A DNA stretch of 64,000 bases from Sandaracinobacteroides hominis (GTDB taxonomy: Bacteria > Pseudomonadota > Alphaproteobacteria > Sphingomonadales > Sphingomonadaceae), in assembly GCF_016464365.1 (NCBI RefSeq), contig NZ_JADCUC010000003.1, forward strand, positions 62,001 through 126,000. The letters are read 5' to 3'. The position numbers and the translations under genes were made by a program. Shown in pieces: positions 22,530 through 31,270 of this stretch. Under the pieces are notes generated by a model, which worked only from the letters and a program-made list of their open reading frames with translations, was not told the DNA's origin and searched no databases. Each line of letters starts with the position of its first letter. The stretch's first letter is position 1.

Positions 22530-24116
22530 TTACTTGGCCGCAGCCTTTTTCTTCGGAGCAGCCTTCTTCGCAGGCGCTTCCTCAACCGCAGCTTCCGCCA
22601 CAGCCTCAGCCGCCTTCTTCTTCGCAGGCGCCTTCTTCGTCGGAGCAGCCGCAGCTTCCTCCGCGACCGGAGCCGCTTCCTCGGCCTGCACTGCCTTCTT
22701 GGCAGCAGCCTTCTTCGCCGGCTTCGCACCATGGTCGTGCCCATGGTCATCGTCGCAATCCGGGCCATGCACATGGCCGGGCGCGCCGGCGCCCAGAGGC
22801 GTCTCGTCCTCGCTCTCGATGGCGGCTTCCAGTTCGGCGCGAGTCACGGCGCGATCGGTGATCTTCGCCTTGCCCAGCAGGAAGTCGACAACCTTCTCTT
22901 CGAACAGCGGGGCGCGCAACTGGGCGGCGGCCATCGCGTTCTCGGCGAAATATTTCTGCACTTCGCGCTCCTGGCCGCGGAAGCGCGAAGCCTCCTGCGC
23001 CACCAGCCGGTTCATTTCCTGCTGGCTCACCTGCACGCCGTTCTTCTGGCCGATGTCAGACAGGAGCAGCCCCAGGCGCACGCGGCGCTCGGCGATGCGG
23101 CCATAGTCGCCACGCTCCGCTTCCATCGAAGCCTTGTCTTCGTCAGATGCTTCGGCGGCCACCTGCTGCCAGATCTGCTGGAACTCGGCATCCACCATCG
23201 AAGGCGGAACTTCAAAGCTGTGCGCGGCGGCCAGATGGTCGAGCAGCTTCCGCTTCAGATAGGTGCGGGTGAGCCCGTTCAACTCGGCTTCGACCTGATC
23301 CTTCAGGATGGTCTTCAGCTGATCCAGCGACTCCAGGCCCAGGTTGGTGGCCAGCGTGTCATCGATCACCACTGTCTTCGGTTGGCGAACGGCCGTCACC
23401 TTGACGGCGAATTCGGCAGCTTTGCCAGCGAGGTTTTCGGCGGGATAGTCGTCCGGGAAGGTCACCTTCACGGTCTTTTCGTCGCCGGTCTTCACGCCGA
23501 CGAGGCCGTCTTCAAAGCCGGGGATCAGCCGGCCCGAGCCCAGCTCGATTTCCATGCCTTCGCCGGTGCCGCCGTCGAAGGCGACCCCATCGACCGATCC
23601 GGCATAGTCCATCACCACCAGGTCGCCGGTCTTCGCCTTGTGCTTGGCGGGGGCGTCCTCAAAGCTCTTCTGCTGCTCGGCCAGCCGCTCCACTGCGGCA
23701 TCGATGTCGGCGTCCGTTGCTTCGACCGTCAGCCGCTCCAGCGAAATGCCGTCGACGTCGGAGTCCGGAACGTCGGGAAGCACTTCCAGGCTCACCGAAA
23801 CCTTCAGGTCTTCGCCTTCGTTGGCGCCGCCATCCAGATCCAGCGTCGGCTGCATCGCCGGCCGGATCGCCTTTTCAGTCATCAGCCCGTTCACGGCATC
23901 GTTCACGGCCTGCTGGATCGCTTCGCGGCGCAGCGCTTCGCCGTGCATCTTGCGAATGAGGTTGCTCGGCACCTTGCCGGGGCGGAAGCCGGGCATGCGG
24001 ACCTGCGGCGCCACTTCGGCGATCGCGCTATCCACCTTGGCGGCAATGGCCGAAGCCGTGATGGTCAGCTCATACCCGCGCTTCAGGCCTTCGTTCAGCG
24101 TCTCGGTGACAGTCAT
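22530..24116 (-). CDS. tig: Trigger factor with a His/Asp-rich and Lys/Ala-rich tail
   Basis: Trigger factor is the ribosome-bound chaperone and prolyl isomerase. The 528-residue protein starts at ATG 24114-24116 (MTVTETLNEGLKRGYELTIT) and carries the ribosome-docking motif (VRMPGFRPGKVPSNLIRK) at residues 39-56. An FKBP-type PPIase domain follows around 155-240 (GDLVVMDYAGSVDGVAF) and then the helical C-terminal domain to about 440. The last 87 residues are an extension: a His/Asp segment (HVHGPDCDDDHGHDHG) that could bind metal, then repeated AKKA/PAKKKA blocks like histone H1-type tails. It is longer than the E. coli protein (432 residues). A tRNA-Leu gene lies upstream. Confidence 0.95.
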   Translation of the reverse strand: MTVTETLNEGLKRGYELTITASAIAAKVDSAIAEVAPQVRMPGFRPGKVPSNLIRKMHGEALRREAIQQAVNDAVNGLMTEKAIRPAMQPTLDLDGGANEGEDLKVSVSLEVLPDVPDSDVDGISLERLTVEATDADIDAAVERLAEQQKSFEDAPAKHKAKTGDLVVMDYAGSVDGVAFDGGTGEGMEIELGSGRLIPGFEDGLVGVKTGDEKTVKVTFPDDYPAENLAGKAAEFAVKVTAVRQPKTVVIDDTLATNLGLESLDQLKTILKDQVEAELNGLTRTYLKRKLLDHLAAAHSFEVPPSMVDAEFQQIWQQVAAEASDEDKASMEAERGDYGRIAERRVRLGLLLSDIGQKNGVQVSQQEMNRLVAQEASRFRGQEREVQKYFAENAMAAAQLRAPLFEEKVVDFLLGKAKITDRAVTRAELEAAIESEDETPLGAGAPGHVHGPDCDDDHGHDHGAKPAKKAAAKKAVQAEEAAPVAEEAAAAPTKKAPAKKKAAEAVAEAAVEEAPAKKAAPKKKAAAK

Positions 24117-24183
24117 CAGAAACTCGATCCTCTTGAGATTTCGTCTTGCGACGGAAAACTTGGGGCCTGTCGGCCAGTCCGGA

Positions 24184-24268
24184 TGGTGCGGGTGAAGGGA
24201 CTCGAACCCCCACGTCTTTCGACACTGGTACCTAAAACCAGCGCGTCTACCAGTTCCGCCACACCCGC
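24184..24268 (-). tRNA. tRNA-Leu (anticodon UAG)
   Basis: Read on the minus strand, the 7-bp acceptor stem GCGGGTG pairs with CACCCGC at the 3' end and encoded CCA follows (24184-24186). The anticodon stem CTGGT/ACCAG encloses loop TTTAGGT, giving anticodon UAG (codon CUA and other CUN). The long variable arm (TGTCGAAAGACGT) marks a class II leucine tRNA, and the T arm carries GGTTCGAGTCC. It lies about 67 bp upstream of trigger factor on the same strand. Confidence 0.95.
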
Positions 24269-24440
24269 TCACCCCCGGTCCTGAAGACACGCCAATTGGC
24301 GGCGCTCACGGCCTGAAATGAAGCGCGGGCTTATACCAGCGCTGTCCGGCCGCGCAAGCGCCGCGCGGCAAAGGGCATCAGAATCGGTTGCAAAGGTGAA
24401 AAAAGGGCAGTATTATTGCCCTAATTTCCGGGAGAGCCGC

Positions 24441-27400
24441 ATGACCATCGTTACCGCCCCGCCGCCAGCGCGCGCCGTCTCGCTTGACGACCGCTATGCG
24501 CTGGATGCCGAGCGAATCTTCCTCTCGGGCACGCAGGCGCTCGTCCGCCTCGCGCTTGTCCAGCAGGCGCGCGATGCGGTCGCCGGGCTCAACACCGCCG
24601 GCTTCGTCTCCGGCTATCGCGGCTCGCCGCTGGGCGGCTTCGACCAGGAGCTTTGGCGGGCGAAGAAGCGCCTCGCCGAAGCCCACATCCAGTTCGTCCC
24701 CGGCGTCAACGAAGAGCTTGGCGCCACCGCCGTCTGGGGCTCGCAGATGGTCGCCCTCAACCGCCAGCCGACATATGATGGCGTGTTCGGCCTCTGGTAT
24801 GGGAAAGGCCCCGGCCTCGACCGCGCGATGGATGTCCTGAAGCACGCCAACGCCGCCGGCACGTCGAAGCATGGCGGCGTCCTTGCCATCGTTGGCGACG
24901 ACCATGGCGCCAAATCCTCGACGCTTCCGCACCAGTCCGATCACAATTTCTCCGCCGCCTTCGTGCCGTTCCTGGCGCCTGCCTCGGTGCACGAATTCGT
25001 CGAATACGGCCTGCTCGGCCTTGCCATGAGCCGCTTCGCCGGCACCTGGGTCGGCTTCAAGGCGACAGCAGACACGGTCGAGACCAGCGCCACCGTCGAC
25101 ACCGCCAGCGAGCGCCGTTCGATCATCCTCCCCCCCTTCGATTTCCCCGAAGGCGGCGTCCACATCCGCCCGAACGACATCTGGCGCGACGAGGACACCC
25201 GTCTGCAGCGCTACAAGGGCTTCGCCGCGCAAGCCTTCGCCAAGGCCAACGGCATCGACAAGCTGGTCTGGGACACGCCGCGCCCGCGCATCGGCATCCT
25301 GACCACCGGCAAGGCCTTCGCCGACACGATGGAGGCCCTCGACGAGCTCGGCATCGACGCCAAGGTCGCCGACGACATCGGTCTCCGCCTCTACAAGGTC
25401 GGCATGCCCTGGCCGCTGGAGCCGGATGGCGTCCGCGCCTTTGCCGAGGGCCTCGAGGAAGTGCTGGTCATCGAGGAAAAGCGCGAGTTCATCGAGCATC
25501 AGCTGAAGTGGCAGCTTTACAACTGGAAGCCCGGCGTCCGCCCGAAGGTCGTCGGCAAGCAGGACGAGCATGGCGAATGGCTGCTCTCGCCCGACAACGA
25601 ACTGACGCCGGGCATGATCGCCAAGGTGATCGCCCAGCGCGTCGGCCACTTCCACAAGACCGACCGCATCGCCAACGCCCTTGCCTTCTTCGAGAAGCGC
25701 GAGGCGCTGATCGCCAAGTTCACGCCCCCCACCAAGCGCACCCCCTATTTCTGCTCGGGCTGCCCGCACAACACCTCCACCAAGGTGCCCGAAGGCAGCC
25801 GCGCGCTGGCCGGCATCGGCTGCCACATCATGGCGCTGTGGATGGATCGCGCCGAAACCTTCACCCAGATGGGCGGCGAAGGCGTCACCTGGGTGGGCGA
25901 AGCACCGTTCGTGCAGGAAAACCATGTCTTCGCCAATCTCGGCGACGGCACCTATTTCCACTCCGGGATTCTGGCCGTCCGCCAGTCGATCGCCAGCGGC
26001 GCCAACATCACCTACAAGATCCTCTTCAACGACGCCGTCGCCATGACCGGCGGCCAGAAGCACGACGGCGAGCTGACAGTGCCGCAGATCGCCCGCCAGC
26101 TGCAGGCCGAAGGTGCCAAGCGCGTCTGGGTGCTGACCGAGGAACTGGAACGCTACCCCAGCGGCATCCTACCCGCCGGAGCCGAGCTGCACGACCGTTC
26201 CATGCTCGACAGCATCTCGAAAACCGCCTCCGAAACCCCCGGCTGCACCATCATCATCTACGACCAGACCTGCGCCGCCGAAAAGCGCCGTCGGCGCAAG
26301 CGCGGGCTGATGGCCGATCCGGATCGCCGCGTCGTCATCAACCCTGCCGTCTGCGAAGGCTGCGGCGATTGCTCGGTGCAGTCCAACTGCGTCTCCGTCG
26401 AGCCGCTGGAAACCGAATTCGGCCGCAAGCGCCGCATCAACCAGTCCAGCTGCAACAAGGATTTCAGCTGCGTGAAGGGCTTCTGCCCCAGCTTCGTCTC
26501 CGTCACCGGCGGCAAGCTGCACAAGCCGCAGCAAAAGGCGCTCGACCTTTCCGGCATCCCCGAACCCGTCGTTCCGGCGCTGTCTGAAACCGCCAACATC
26601 CTCGTCACCGGCATCGGCGGCACGGGCGTCCTCACCGTCTCGGCACTGCTCGGCATGGCCGGCCACCTCGCCGGTGTCGCCTCCACCACCGCGGACATGG
26701 CCGGCCTCGCACAAAAGGGCGGCGCAGTCTGGAGCCACGTCCGCCTCGCCCCCACCAACGAGGATCTGCTCGGGCCCCGCATCATGACCGGCACCGCCGA
26801 TCTGGTGATCGCCTGCGACGCTGTGGTTGCCGCAGACAAGGCCGCACAGAACCTGATGTCGCCGCAGCGCACGCATGTCGTCGCCAACGCCAACATCGCA
26901 CCCACCGCCGACTTCGTCCGCAACCGCGACTATGATTTCAAGACCGCACAGGTGAAGAAGGCGGTCGAACAGGCAAGCCGCGCGCATGACTTTGTGAGCG
27001 CCGAGCGCATCGCCACCCAGCTGATGGGCGACGCCATCGCCGCCAACATCCTGCTGATGGGCTATGCCTGGCAAAAGGGCCTGATCCCGCTCTCGCTCGC
27101 CAGCCTGGAGGGCGCTATCGAGCTGAACGGCGTCGCGGTTCCCTTCAACAAGCAGGCCTTCGCACTGGGCCGCCTGCTCGCGCACGATCCCGCGCGCGTC
27201 GAAGCCCTCGTCACGCCCGCCCCGGTCGTGGCGCAAACGCTGGACGAGCGCATCGCCAGGCGCGCCGCAGACCTCACCGCCTGGGGCAATGCCGCCTATG
27301 CCGCGCGCTACACCGCCCTCGTCGCCCGCGTTCGCGCCGCCGAAACCGCCGCCCGCCCCGGCAGCGAGGCCTTGACGGAAGCAGTCGCCCGCGCCGCCCA

Positions 27401-27893
27401 CAAGCTGATGGCCTACAAGGACGAATATGAGGTCGGCCGGCTGATGACCGATGGCCGTTTCACCACCCAGCTGGGTGAGACGTTCGACGCCATGCAGAAG
27501 CGCACCTACCACCTCTCACCGCCGATCTTCGCCAGGACCGATCCGGCAACCGGCCGCCCGAAGAAGTATGACATGCCCGGCTGGCTGGTAGAGCCGATCT
27601 TCAAGCTGCTCGCAGCCTCCAAGGGTCTGCGCGGCACCGCCTTCGATCCCTTCGGCCGCAGCGAGGAGCGGCGCGGCGAGCGGGAGGCGATTCCGGCCTA
27701 TGAAGCGGAGGTCGAAAAACTGATCGCCGGCCTCACCACCGAAAATCTTGCGCTCGCCACCGAAATCGCCCGCCTGCCGCTGGACGCACGCGGCTATGGC
27801 CCGGTGAAGGCGGCGGCGGAAAGGTCGGTCGCGCTGCGCCGCGCCACATTGTGGGCCAAATGGCCAGGAGAAGCTGCCCGCGCCGCTGCCTGA
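24441..27893 (+). CDS. Fused indolepyruvate ferredoxin oxidoreductase (IorAB type)
   Basis: A 1,150-residue thiamine-diphosphate 2-oxoacid:ferredoxin oxidoreductase of the single-chain type, which decarboxylates indolepyruvate-like aryl 2-oxoacids to acyl-CoA. ATG 24441 is preceded by GGAGA. In order: a pyrimidine-binding N-terminal domain (GYRGSPLGGFDQELW), a Cys motif (YFCSGCPHN near residue 436), a TPP region (GIGCHIMALWMDRAETFTQM), ferredoxin-like cysteines (CEGCGDCSVQSNC near 637; CNKDFSCVKGFC near 675), and a C-terminal gamma-type domain (ILVTGIGGTGVLTVSALLGM). The fusion is common in Alpha- and Betaproteobacteria. Substrate range is not certain from sequence. Confidence 0.92.
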   Translation: MTIVTAPPPARAVSLDDRYALDAERIFLSGTQALVRLALVQQARDAVAGLNTAGFVSGYRGSPLGGFDQELWRAKKRLAEAHIQFVPGVNEELGATAVWGSQMVALNRQPTYDGVFGLWYGKGPGLDRAMDVLKHANAAGTSKHGGVLAIVGDDHGAKSSTLPHQSDHNFSAAFVPFLAPASVHEFVEYGLLGLAMSRFAGTWVGFKATADTVETSATVDTASERRSIILPPFDFPEGGVHIRPNDIWRDEDTRLQRYKGFAAQAFAKANGIDKLVWDTPRPRIGILTTGKAFADTMEALDELGIDAKVADDIGLRLYKVGMPWPLEPDGVRAFAEGLEEVLVIEEKREFIEHQLKWQLYNWKPGVRPKVVGKQDEHGEWLLSPDNELTPGMIAKVIAQRVGHFHKTDRIANALAFFEKREALIAKFTPPTKRTPYFCSGCPHNTSTKVPEGSRALAGIGCHIMALWMDRAETFTQMGGEGVTWVGEAPFVQENHVFANLGDGTYFHSGILAVRQSIASGANITYKILFNDAVAMTGGQKHDGELTVPQIARQLQAEGAKRVWVLTEELERYPSGILPAGAELHDRSMLDSISKTASETPGCTIIIYDQTCAAEKRRRRKRGLMADPDRRVVINPAVCEGCGDCSVQSNCVSVEPLETEFGRKRRINQSSCNKDFSCVKGFCPSFVSVTGGKLHKPQQKALDLSGIPEPVVPALSETANILVTGIGGTGVLTVSALLGMAGHLAGVASTTADMAGLAQKGGAVWSHVRLAPTNEDLLGPRIMTGTADLVIACDAVVAADKAAQNLMSPQRTHVVANANIAPTADFVRNRDYDFKTAQVKKAVEQASRAHDFVSAERIATQLMGDAIAANILLMGYAWQKGLIPLSLASLEGAIELNGVAVPFNKQAFALGRLLAHDPARVEALVTPAPVVAQTLDERIARRAADLTAWGNAAYAARYTALVARVRAAETAARPGSEALTEAVARAAHKLMAYKDEYEVGRLMTDGRFTTQLGETFDAMQKRTYHLSPPIFARTDPATGRPKKYDMPGWLVEPIFKLLAASKGLRGTAFDPFGRSEERRGEREAIPAYEAEVEKLIAGLTTENLALATEIARLPLDARGYGPVKAAAERSVALRRATLWAKWPGEAARAAA

Positions 27894-27924
27894 CATCGTC
27901 ACAAATCAGAGCTAAGGTGGCCGG

Positions 27925-28524
27925 ATGACTCCGTTCTCCGGCTGCCAGCGCTTCCCCTCCAAGACCCTCACCCTCTACCAGAAGCGCGGCTTTCTGGATG
28001 CGGACACCTGCGACGCCCTCGTCGCCCGCATAGACAGCAACCGCCGCCCCTCCACCATCTCCGACGCCAACGGCGACCCTTTCAACCGCACCAGCGAGAC
28101 CTGCGACCTGTTCCCCGGCGATCCGCTCGTCGACAAGGTGGACGCTCTGCTGGCCGAGATGAGCGGGCAGCCGGTGAACCACGGCGAAGTCCTGCAAGGC
28201 CAGCGCTATGCGCCGGGGCAGGAGTTCAAACTGCACACCGACTATTTCGAGCAAACCGGCCCCGACTGGCACGCCAACACCGCCATCGGCGGCCAGCGCA
28301 CATGGACGCTGATGGTCTATCTGAACCGGCCGGAGGAGGGCGGCGCAACCCGTTTCAAGCGCATCGACAAGATCATCCAGCCCGAAACCGGAAAGCTGGT
28401 CGCCTGGCACAACCTCGATGCGGCAGGCCGGCCGAACTATGAAACCCTGCACGCCGGAATGAAGGTGCATCGCGGCACGAAATACATCATTACCAAATGG
28501 TATCGCGAGCGGGAGATGCGCTGA
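27925..28524 (+). CDS. 2-oxoglutarate/Fe(II) prolyl-4-hydroxylase-like oxygenase
   Basis: A 199-residue P4H-alpha-like dioxygenase. The double-stranded beta-helix carries the iron facial triad as HTD (His104, Asp106) and distal His176, with Lys186 placed to bind 2-oxoglutarate (LHAGMKVHRGTKYIITKWY). RTWTLMVYLNRPEEGGATRF is the typical core strand pair. It has no signal peptide, so it is cytoplasmic, and the target protein is unknown. It follows the oxidoreductase by 31 bp and precedes a tiny membrane protein by 3 bp, so it probably belongs to the same plus-strand transcript. Confidence 0.88.
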   Translation: MTPFSGCQRFPSKTLTLYQKRGFLDADTCDALVARIDSNRRPSTISDANGDPFNRTSETCDLFPGDPLVDKVDALLAEMSGQPVNHGEVLQGQRYAPGQEFKLHTDYFEQTGPDWHANTAIGGQRTWTLMVYLNRPEEGGATRFKRIDKIIQPETGKLVAWHNLDAAGRPNYETLHAGMKVHRGTKYIITKWYREREMR

Positions 28525-28527
28525 GCC

Positions 28528-28794
28528 ATGGTAATTGCCTTCATCCTTGTCCTGCTGCTGGTGATCTGGCTGGCCTTCAAGTTTGGCGGCGTTCGCAAGG
28601 TGGAAAAGCGCAGCGACAAGACAGAACGCCATGGTCATGCTTCGGAGACGGGCGGCTCTGGCGACCGAAGCGAAAGCCATGACAGCTTCAAGGGCGGCGG
28701 CGGTGCGTTCGGGGGCGGCGGCGCCAGCGGTAGCTGGGGCGCCAATGGTAGAGACGGCGGCAGCGACGGCGGAAGCGATGGCGGCGGAGACTGA
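28528..28794 (+). CDS. Small single-pass membrane protein with Gly-rich tail
   Basis: An 88-residue peptide that starts three bases after the hydroxylase stop. It has one N-terminal transmembrane helix (MVIAFILVLLLVIWLAFKFG), a basic juxtamembrane segment (VRKVEKRSDKTERHGH), and a Gly/Ser/Asp-rich C-terminal half with GGGGAFGGGGASG. Low-complexity tails of this kind occur in many small bacterial membrane proteins without known function. The overlap with an operon-like spacing supports it being real; function is unknown. Confidence 0.6.
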   Translation: MVIAFILVLLLVIWLAFKFGGVRKVEKRSDKTERHGHASETGGSGDRSESHDSFKGGGGAFGGGGASGSWGANGRDGGSDGGSDGGGD

Positions 28795-28803
28795 CGCAAT
28801 CGA

Positions 28804-28824
28804 CAGGCGAAATCCTATCGCCTG
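28804..28824. other. Short inverted repeat upstream of acyl-CoA dehydrogenase
   Basis: CAGGCGA-AATCCTA-TCGCCTG is a perfect 7-bp stem with a 7-base loop, located in the 63-bp gap before the acyl-CoA dehydrogenase start at 28858. No T run follows, so it is more likely an operator or RNA hairpin than a terminator. Confidence 0.4.
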
Positions 28825-28857
28825 ACAGATTAGGCCGGAAGCGGGAGGAACAGCCTC

Positions 28858-29952
28858 ATGAACTTCGACCTGTCAGACGACGCCAAGACACTGAAAGAAG
28901 CAGCCCGCAAGTTTCTGGACGCCCGCGCCGGGCCCCCGGCTGCGCGCAAAGTGATGGATGCAGCCGCCACCCACGACGCCGCCCTTTGGGCCGAAGTCGT
29001 AGAACAGGGCTGGCCAGCCGCCCGCGTGCCGGAAGAGCATGGCGGCCTCGGCCTCGGCGCCGATGAAGCCTGCGTGCTGGCCGAGGAAATCGGCCGCAGC
29101 CTCGCCCCGGTGCCGCTGATGTCCACGCTCGCCGCCATCGAGGCGATCCTGCTTGCCGGCAGCGACTCGCAAAAGGCCGAATGGCTGCCGAAACTGGCGT
29201 CGGGTGAAGCAGTCGGCTGCCTCGCCTGGGCTGAGGGCAGCAACAGCCCCACCCAGATGCCCTCCGCCAAGTTGGCCAGCGGCAAGCTCTCGGGCACCAA
29301 AAACCCGGTCATCGATGGCCTCGTCGCCACCGTCGCGATCGTCACCGTCGCCACGGCTGACGGCCCGGCCATGGCCATCGCCTCGCTGGACGGCGCCACC
29401 CGCGAAAAGCAGGACACGCTCGACCTCGTCCGCCCATCGGCGAAGGTCGGCTTCGACGGCGTCGCCGCCGAAGCGCTCGGCACCGCTGCAGACTGGGTGA
29501 AGCTTACCGAACGCCTCGCCGTGCTCTCGGCATGGGAAGCGCTCGGCACCGCCGACGCCGCGCGCGAAATGACGCTCGCCTATGCGAAGGAGCGGGTCGC
29601 CTTCGGCCAGCGCATCGGCCGCTATCAGGGCGTGAAGCACAAGCTCGCCGACATGTATATCAAGGCCGAACTCGCCCGCGCCCACGCCCTGCACGGCTGC
29701 TGGGCCTGGAGCGCGGACGCCCCCGAACTGGCGCAGGCGGCATCAGCCGCCCGCGTCGCCAGCCTCGACGCGTTGAAATACACCGCCGAGGAATCGGTGC
29801 AGCTGCACGGCGGCATCGGCTTCACCTGGGAACAGGATTGCCAGTTCTACTATCGCCGCAACCGCCTGCTCGCCGTCTCCATCGGCAGCAAGGCGCACTG
29901 GTCAGATCGCCTCGTCCGGGCGCTCGAAAACCGCAACCGCGCAGCCGCCTGA
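28858..29952 (+). CDS. Acyl-CoA dehydrogenase family protein (short member of a pair)
   Basis: A 364-residue FAD-dependent acyl-CoA dehydrogenase. Motifs include EEHGGLGLGADEACVLAEEI in the N-terminal helical domain and KERVAFGQRIGRYQGVKHKL in the C-terminal domain. The ending EESVQLHGGIGFTWEQDCQF supplies the usual FAD-contacting HGGxGF segment. The middle strand domain is poorly conserved, as in partner subunits of heteromeric acyl-CoA dehydrogenases. GGGAGGAA precedes the start. The next gene, 12 bp downstream, is a second dehydrogenase; together they likely form an alpha/beta-type enzyme acting on unusual acyl-CoAs (steroid side chain or branched). Substrate not determined. Confidence 0.88.
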   Translation: MNFDLSDDAKTLKEAARKFLDARAGPPAARKVMDAAATHDAALWAEVVEQGWPAARVPEEHGGLGLGADEACVLAEEIGRSLAPVPLMSTLAAIEAILLAGSDSQKAEWLPKLASGEAVGCLAWAEGSNSPTQMPSAKLASGKLSGTKNPVIDGLVATVAIVTVATADGPAMAIASLDGATREKQDTLDLVRPSAKVGFDGVAAEALGTAADWVKLTERLAVLSAWEALGTADAAREMTLAYAKERVAFGQRIGRYQGVKHKLADMYIKAELARAHALHGCWAWSADAPELAQAASAARVASLDALKYTAEESVQLHGGIGFTWEQDCQFYYRRNRLLAVSIGSKAHWSDRLVRALENRNRAAA

Positions 29953-29964
29953 GGGAGAGGGAAG

Positions 29965-31182
29965 ATGGATTTCAACGACGCTCCGCAGGAAGCCGAATTC
30001 CGCGCCACAGTGAAGGCGTGGCTCGCCGAAGCCGCCGCCGAATATCAACAGCCACCGGAAAAGCCCTGGGGGCTTGAGGACTTCGTGGCCCGCTCCAAGG
30101 CGTGGCAGCTGAAGAAGTTCGAAAACGGCTATGTCGGCATCACCTGGCCCAAGGCGATCGGCGGGCAGGGGCTCACCCCCATGCACCAGATCATCTTCAA
30201 CCAGGAGGAAGGCCGCACCTTCGTGCCGTCGGGGCTCTATTCGATCGGCCTCGGCATGTGCATTCCCACCGTCTTCACCCACGGTTCGCCGGAAATCGCC
30301 GCCCGCTATGTGCCCAAGGCACTGCGCGGTGAGGAAGTCTGGTGCCAGCTCTTCTCCGAGCCGGTGGCCGGCTCCGATCTCGCCTCGATCCGCACCAGGG
30401 CGGTGAAGGACGGCGACGAATGGGTCATCAACGGCCAGAAGGTCTGGACCAGCTTCGCCCACAAGAGTGACTTCGGCATCGTCGTCACCCGCACCGATTT
30501 CGACGCGCCCAAGCACAAGGGCCTCACCATGTTCATCGTGGACATGAAGGCGCCCGGCGTCGAAGTCCGTCCCATCCGCCAGATGTCGGGGAGCAGCGAC
30601 TTCAACGAAGTCTTCTTCACCGATGTCCGCGTGAAGGACACGCACCGCCTGGGCGCCGTCGGCGACGGCTGGAAGGTCAGCCTCACCACGCTGATGCACG
30701 AGCGCCTGGCCGTCGGCGGCAAGCCGCGCGGCGCGCCGGGCTATCAGGCGCTGATCAACGTGGCGAGCGGCATCGACACAGACACCGGCCCCGCCATCCA
30801 GCGCGCCGATGTCAGGAACCGCATCGCCGACACCTATATCGCCGACGAAGGCATCAAGCTCACGCAGATGCGGGCGCTTTCCGCCCTCTCGCGCGGGCAG
30901 GTTCCGGGGCCTGAGCAGTCCATCTCCAAGGTAGTCGTCGCCAAGACGCTGCAGGACGTCTCCAGCTTTGCCCTCGATCTCGCCGAAATGTCCGGCCTCG
31001 CAGTGGAGGCCGGCTCCGATCTCGAAAAACTGCAGGGCAGCTACATGTGGTCGGCGGGCCTCCGTATCGCCGGCGGCACCGACGAGATCCTGCGCAACAT
31101 CATCGCCGAGCGCGTGCTGGGCCTCCCCGGAGACCTTCGCCCCGACAAGGACACCCCTTTCAGCCAGCTGAAGCCGCTGTAA
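29965..31182 (+). CDS. Acyl-CoA dehydrogenase family protein (longer member of a pair)
   Basis: A 405-residue acyl-CoA dehydrogenase with all standard segments: AIGGQGLTPMHQIIFNQEEG, the FAD/substrate loop CQLFSEPVAGSDLASIRTRA, NGQKVWTSFAHKSDFGIVV, and the C-terminal RIAGGTDEILRNIIAERVLG. It follows the shorter partner by 12 bp with GGGAGAGGGAAG as a strong ribosome-binding site, so the two are co-translated. A likely heterodimer with it catalyses one 2,3-desaturation step. A GC-rich hairpin (31231-31250) ends the transcript. Confidence 0.92.
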   Translation: MDFNDAPQEAEFRATVKAWLAEAAAEYQQPPEKPWGLEDFVARSKAWQLKKFENGYVGITWPKAIGGQGLTPMHQIIFNQEEGRTFVPSGLYSIGLGMCIPTVFTHGSPEIAARYVPKALRGEEVWCQLFSEPVAGSDLASIRTRAVKDGDEWVINGQKVWTSFAHKSDFGIVVTRTDFDAPKHKGLTMFIVDMKAPGVEVRPIRQMSGSSDFNEVFFTDVRVKDTHRLGAVGDGWKVSLTTLMHERLAVGGKPRGAPGYQALINVASGIDTDTGPAIQRADVRNRIADTYIADEGIKLTQMRALSALSRGQVPGPEQSISKVVVAKTLQDVSSFALDLAEMSGLAVEAGSDLEKLQGSYMWSAGLRIAGGTDEILRNIIAERVLGLPGDLRPDKDTPFSQLKPL

Positions 31183-31230
31183 CGCGGCAGAGGAAAAGCC
31201 TGCGTTTCCCTAATGGTTAACGCAGGCTTC

Positions 31231-31259
31231 GCCCCGCACCGTTGCGGGGCGCCCCCTTT
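31231..31259 (+). terminator. Terminator-like hairpin after the acyl-CoA dehydrogenase pair
   Basis: GCCCCGCA-CCGT-TGCGGGGC is a perfect 8-bp stem with a 4-base loop, followed by GCCCCCTTTG and further T residues. It lies 48 bp after the dehydrogenase stop and before the convergent TBDR gene. The T run is short, so strength is uncertain. Confidence 0.65.
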
Positions 31260-31270
31260 GCATTTCCGCT

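Noticed and set aside
22343-22774. Arg/Leu-rich minus-strand frame over the trigger factor tail
   Set aside because: Generated by shifted reading of the Lys/Ala repeats and terminator; no start context or homologous pattern.
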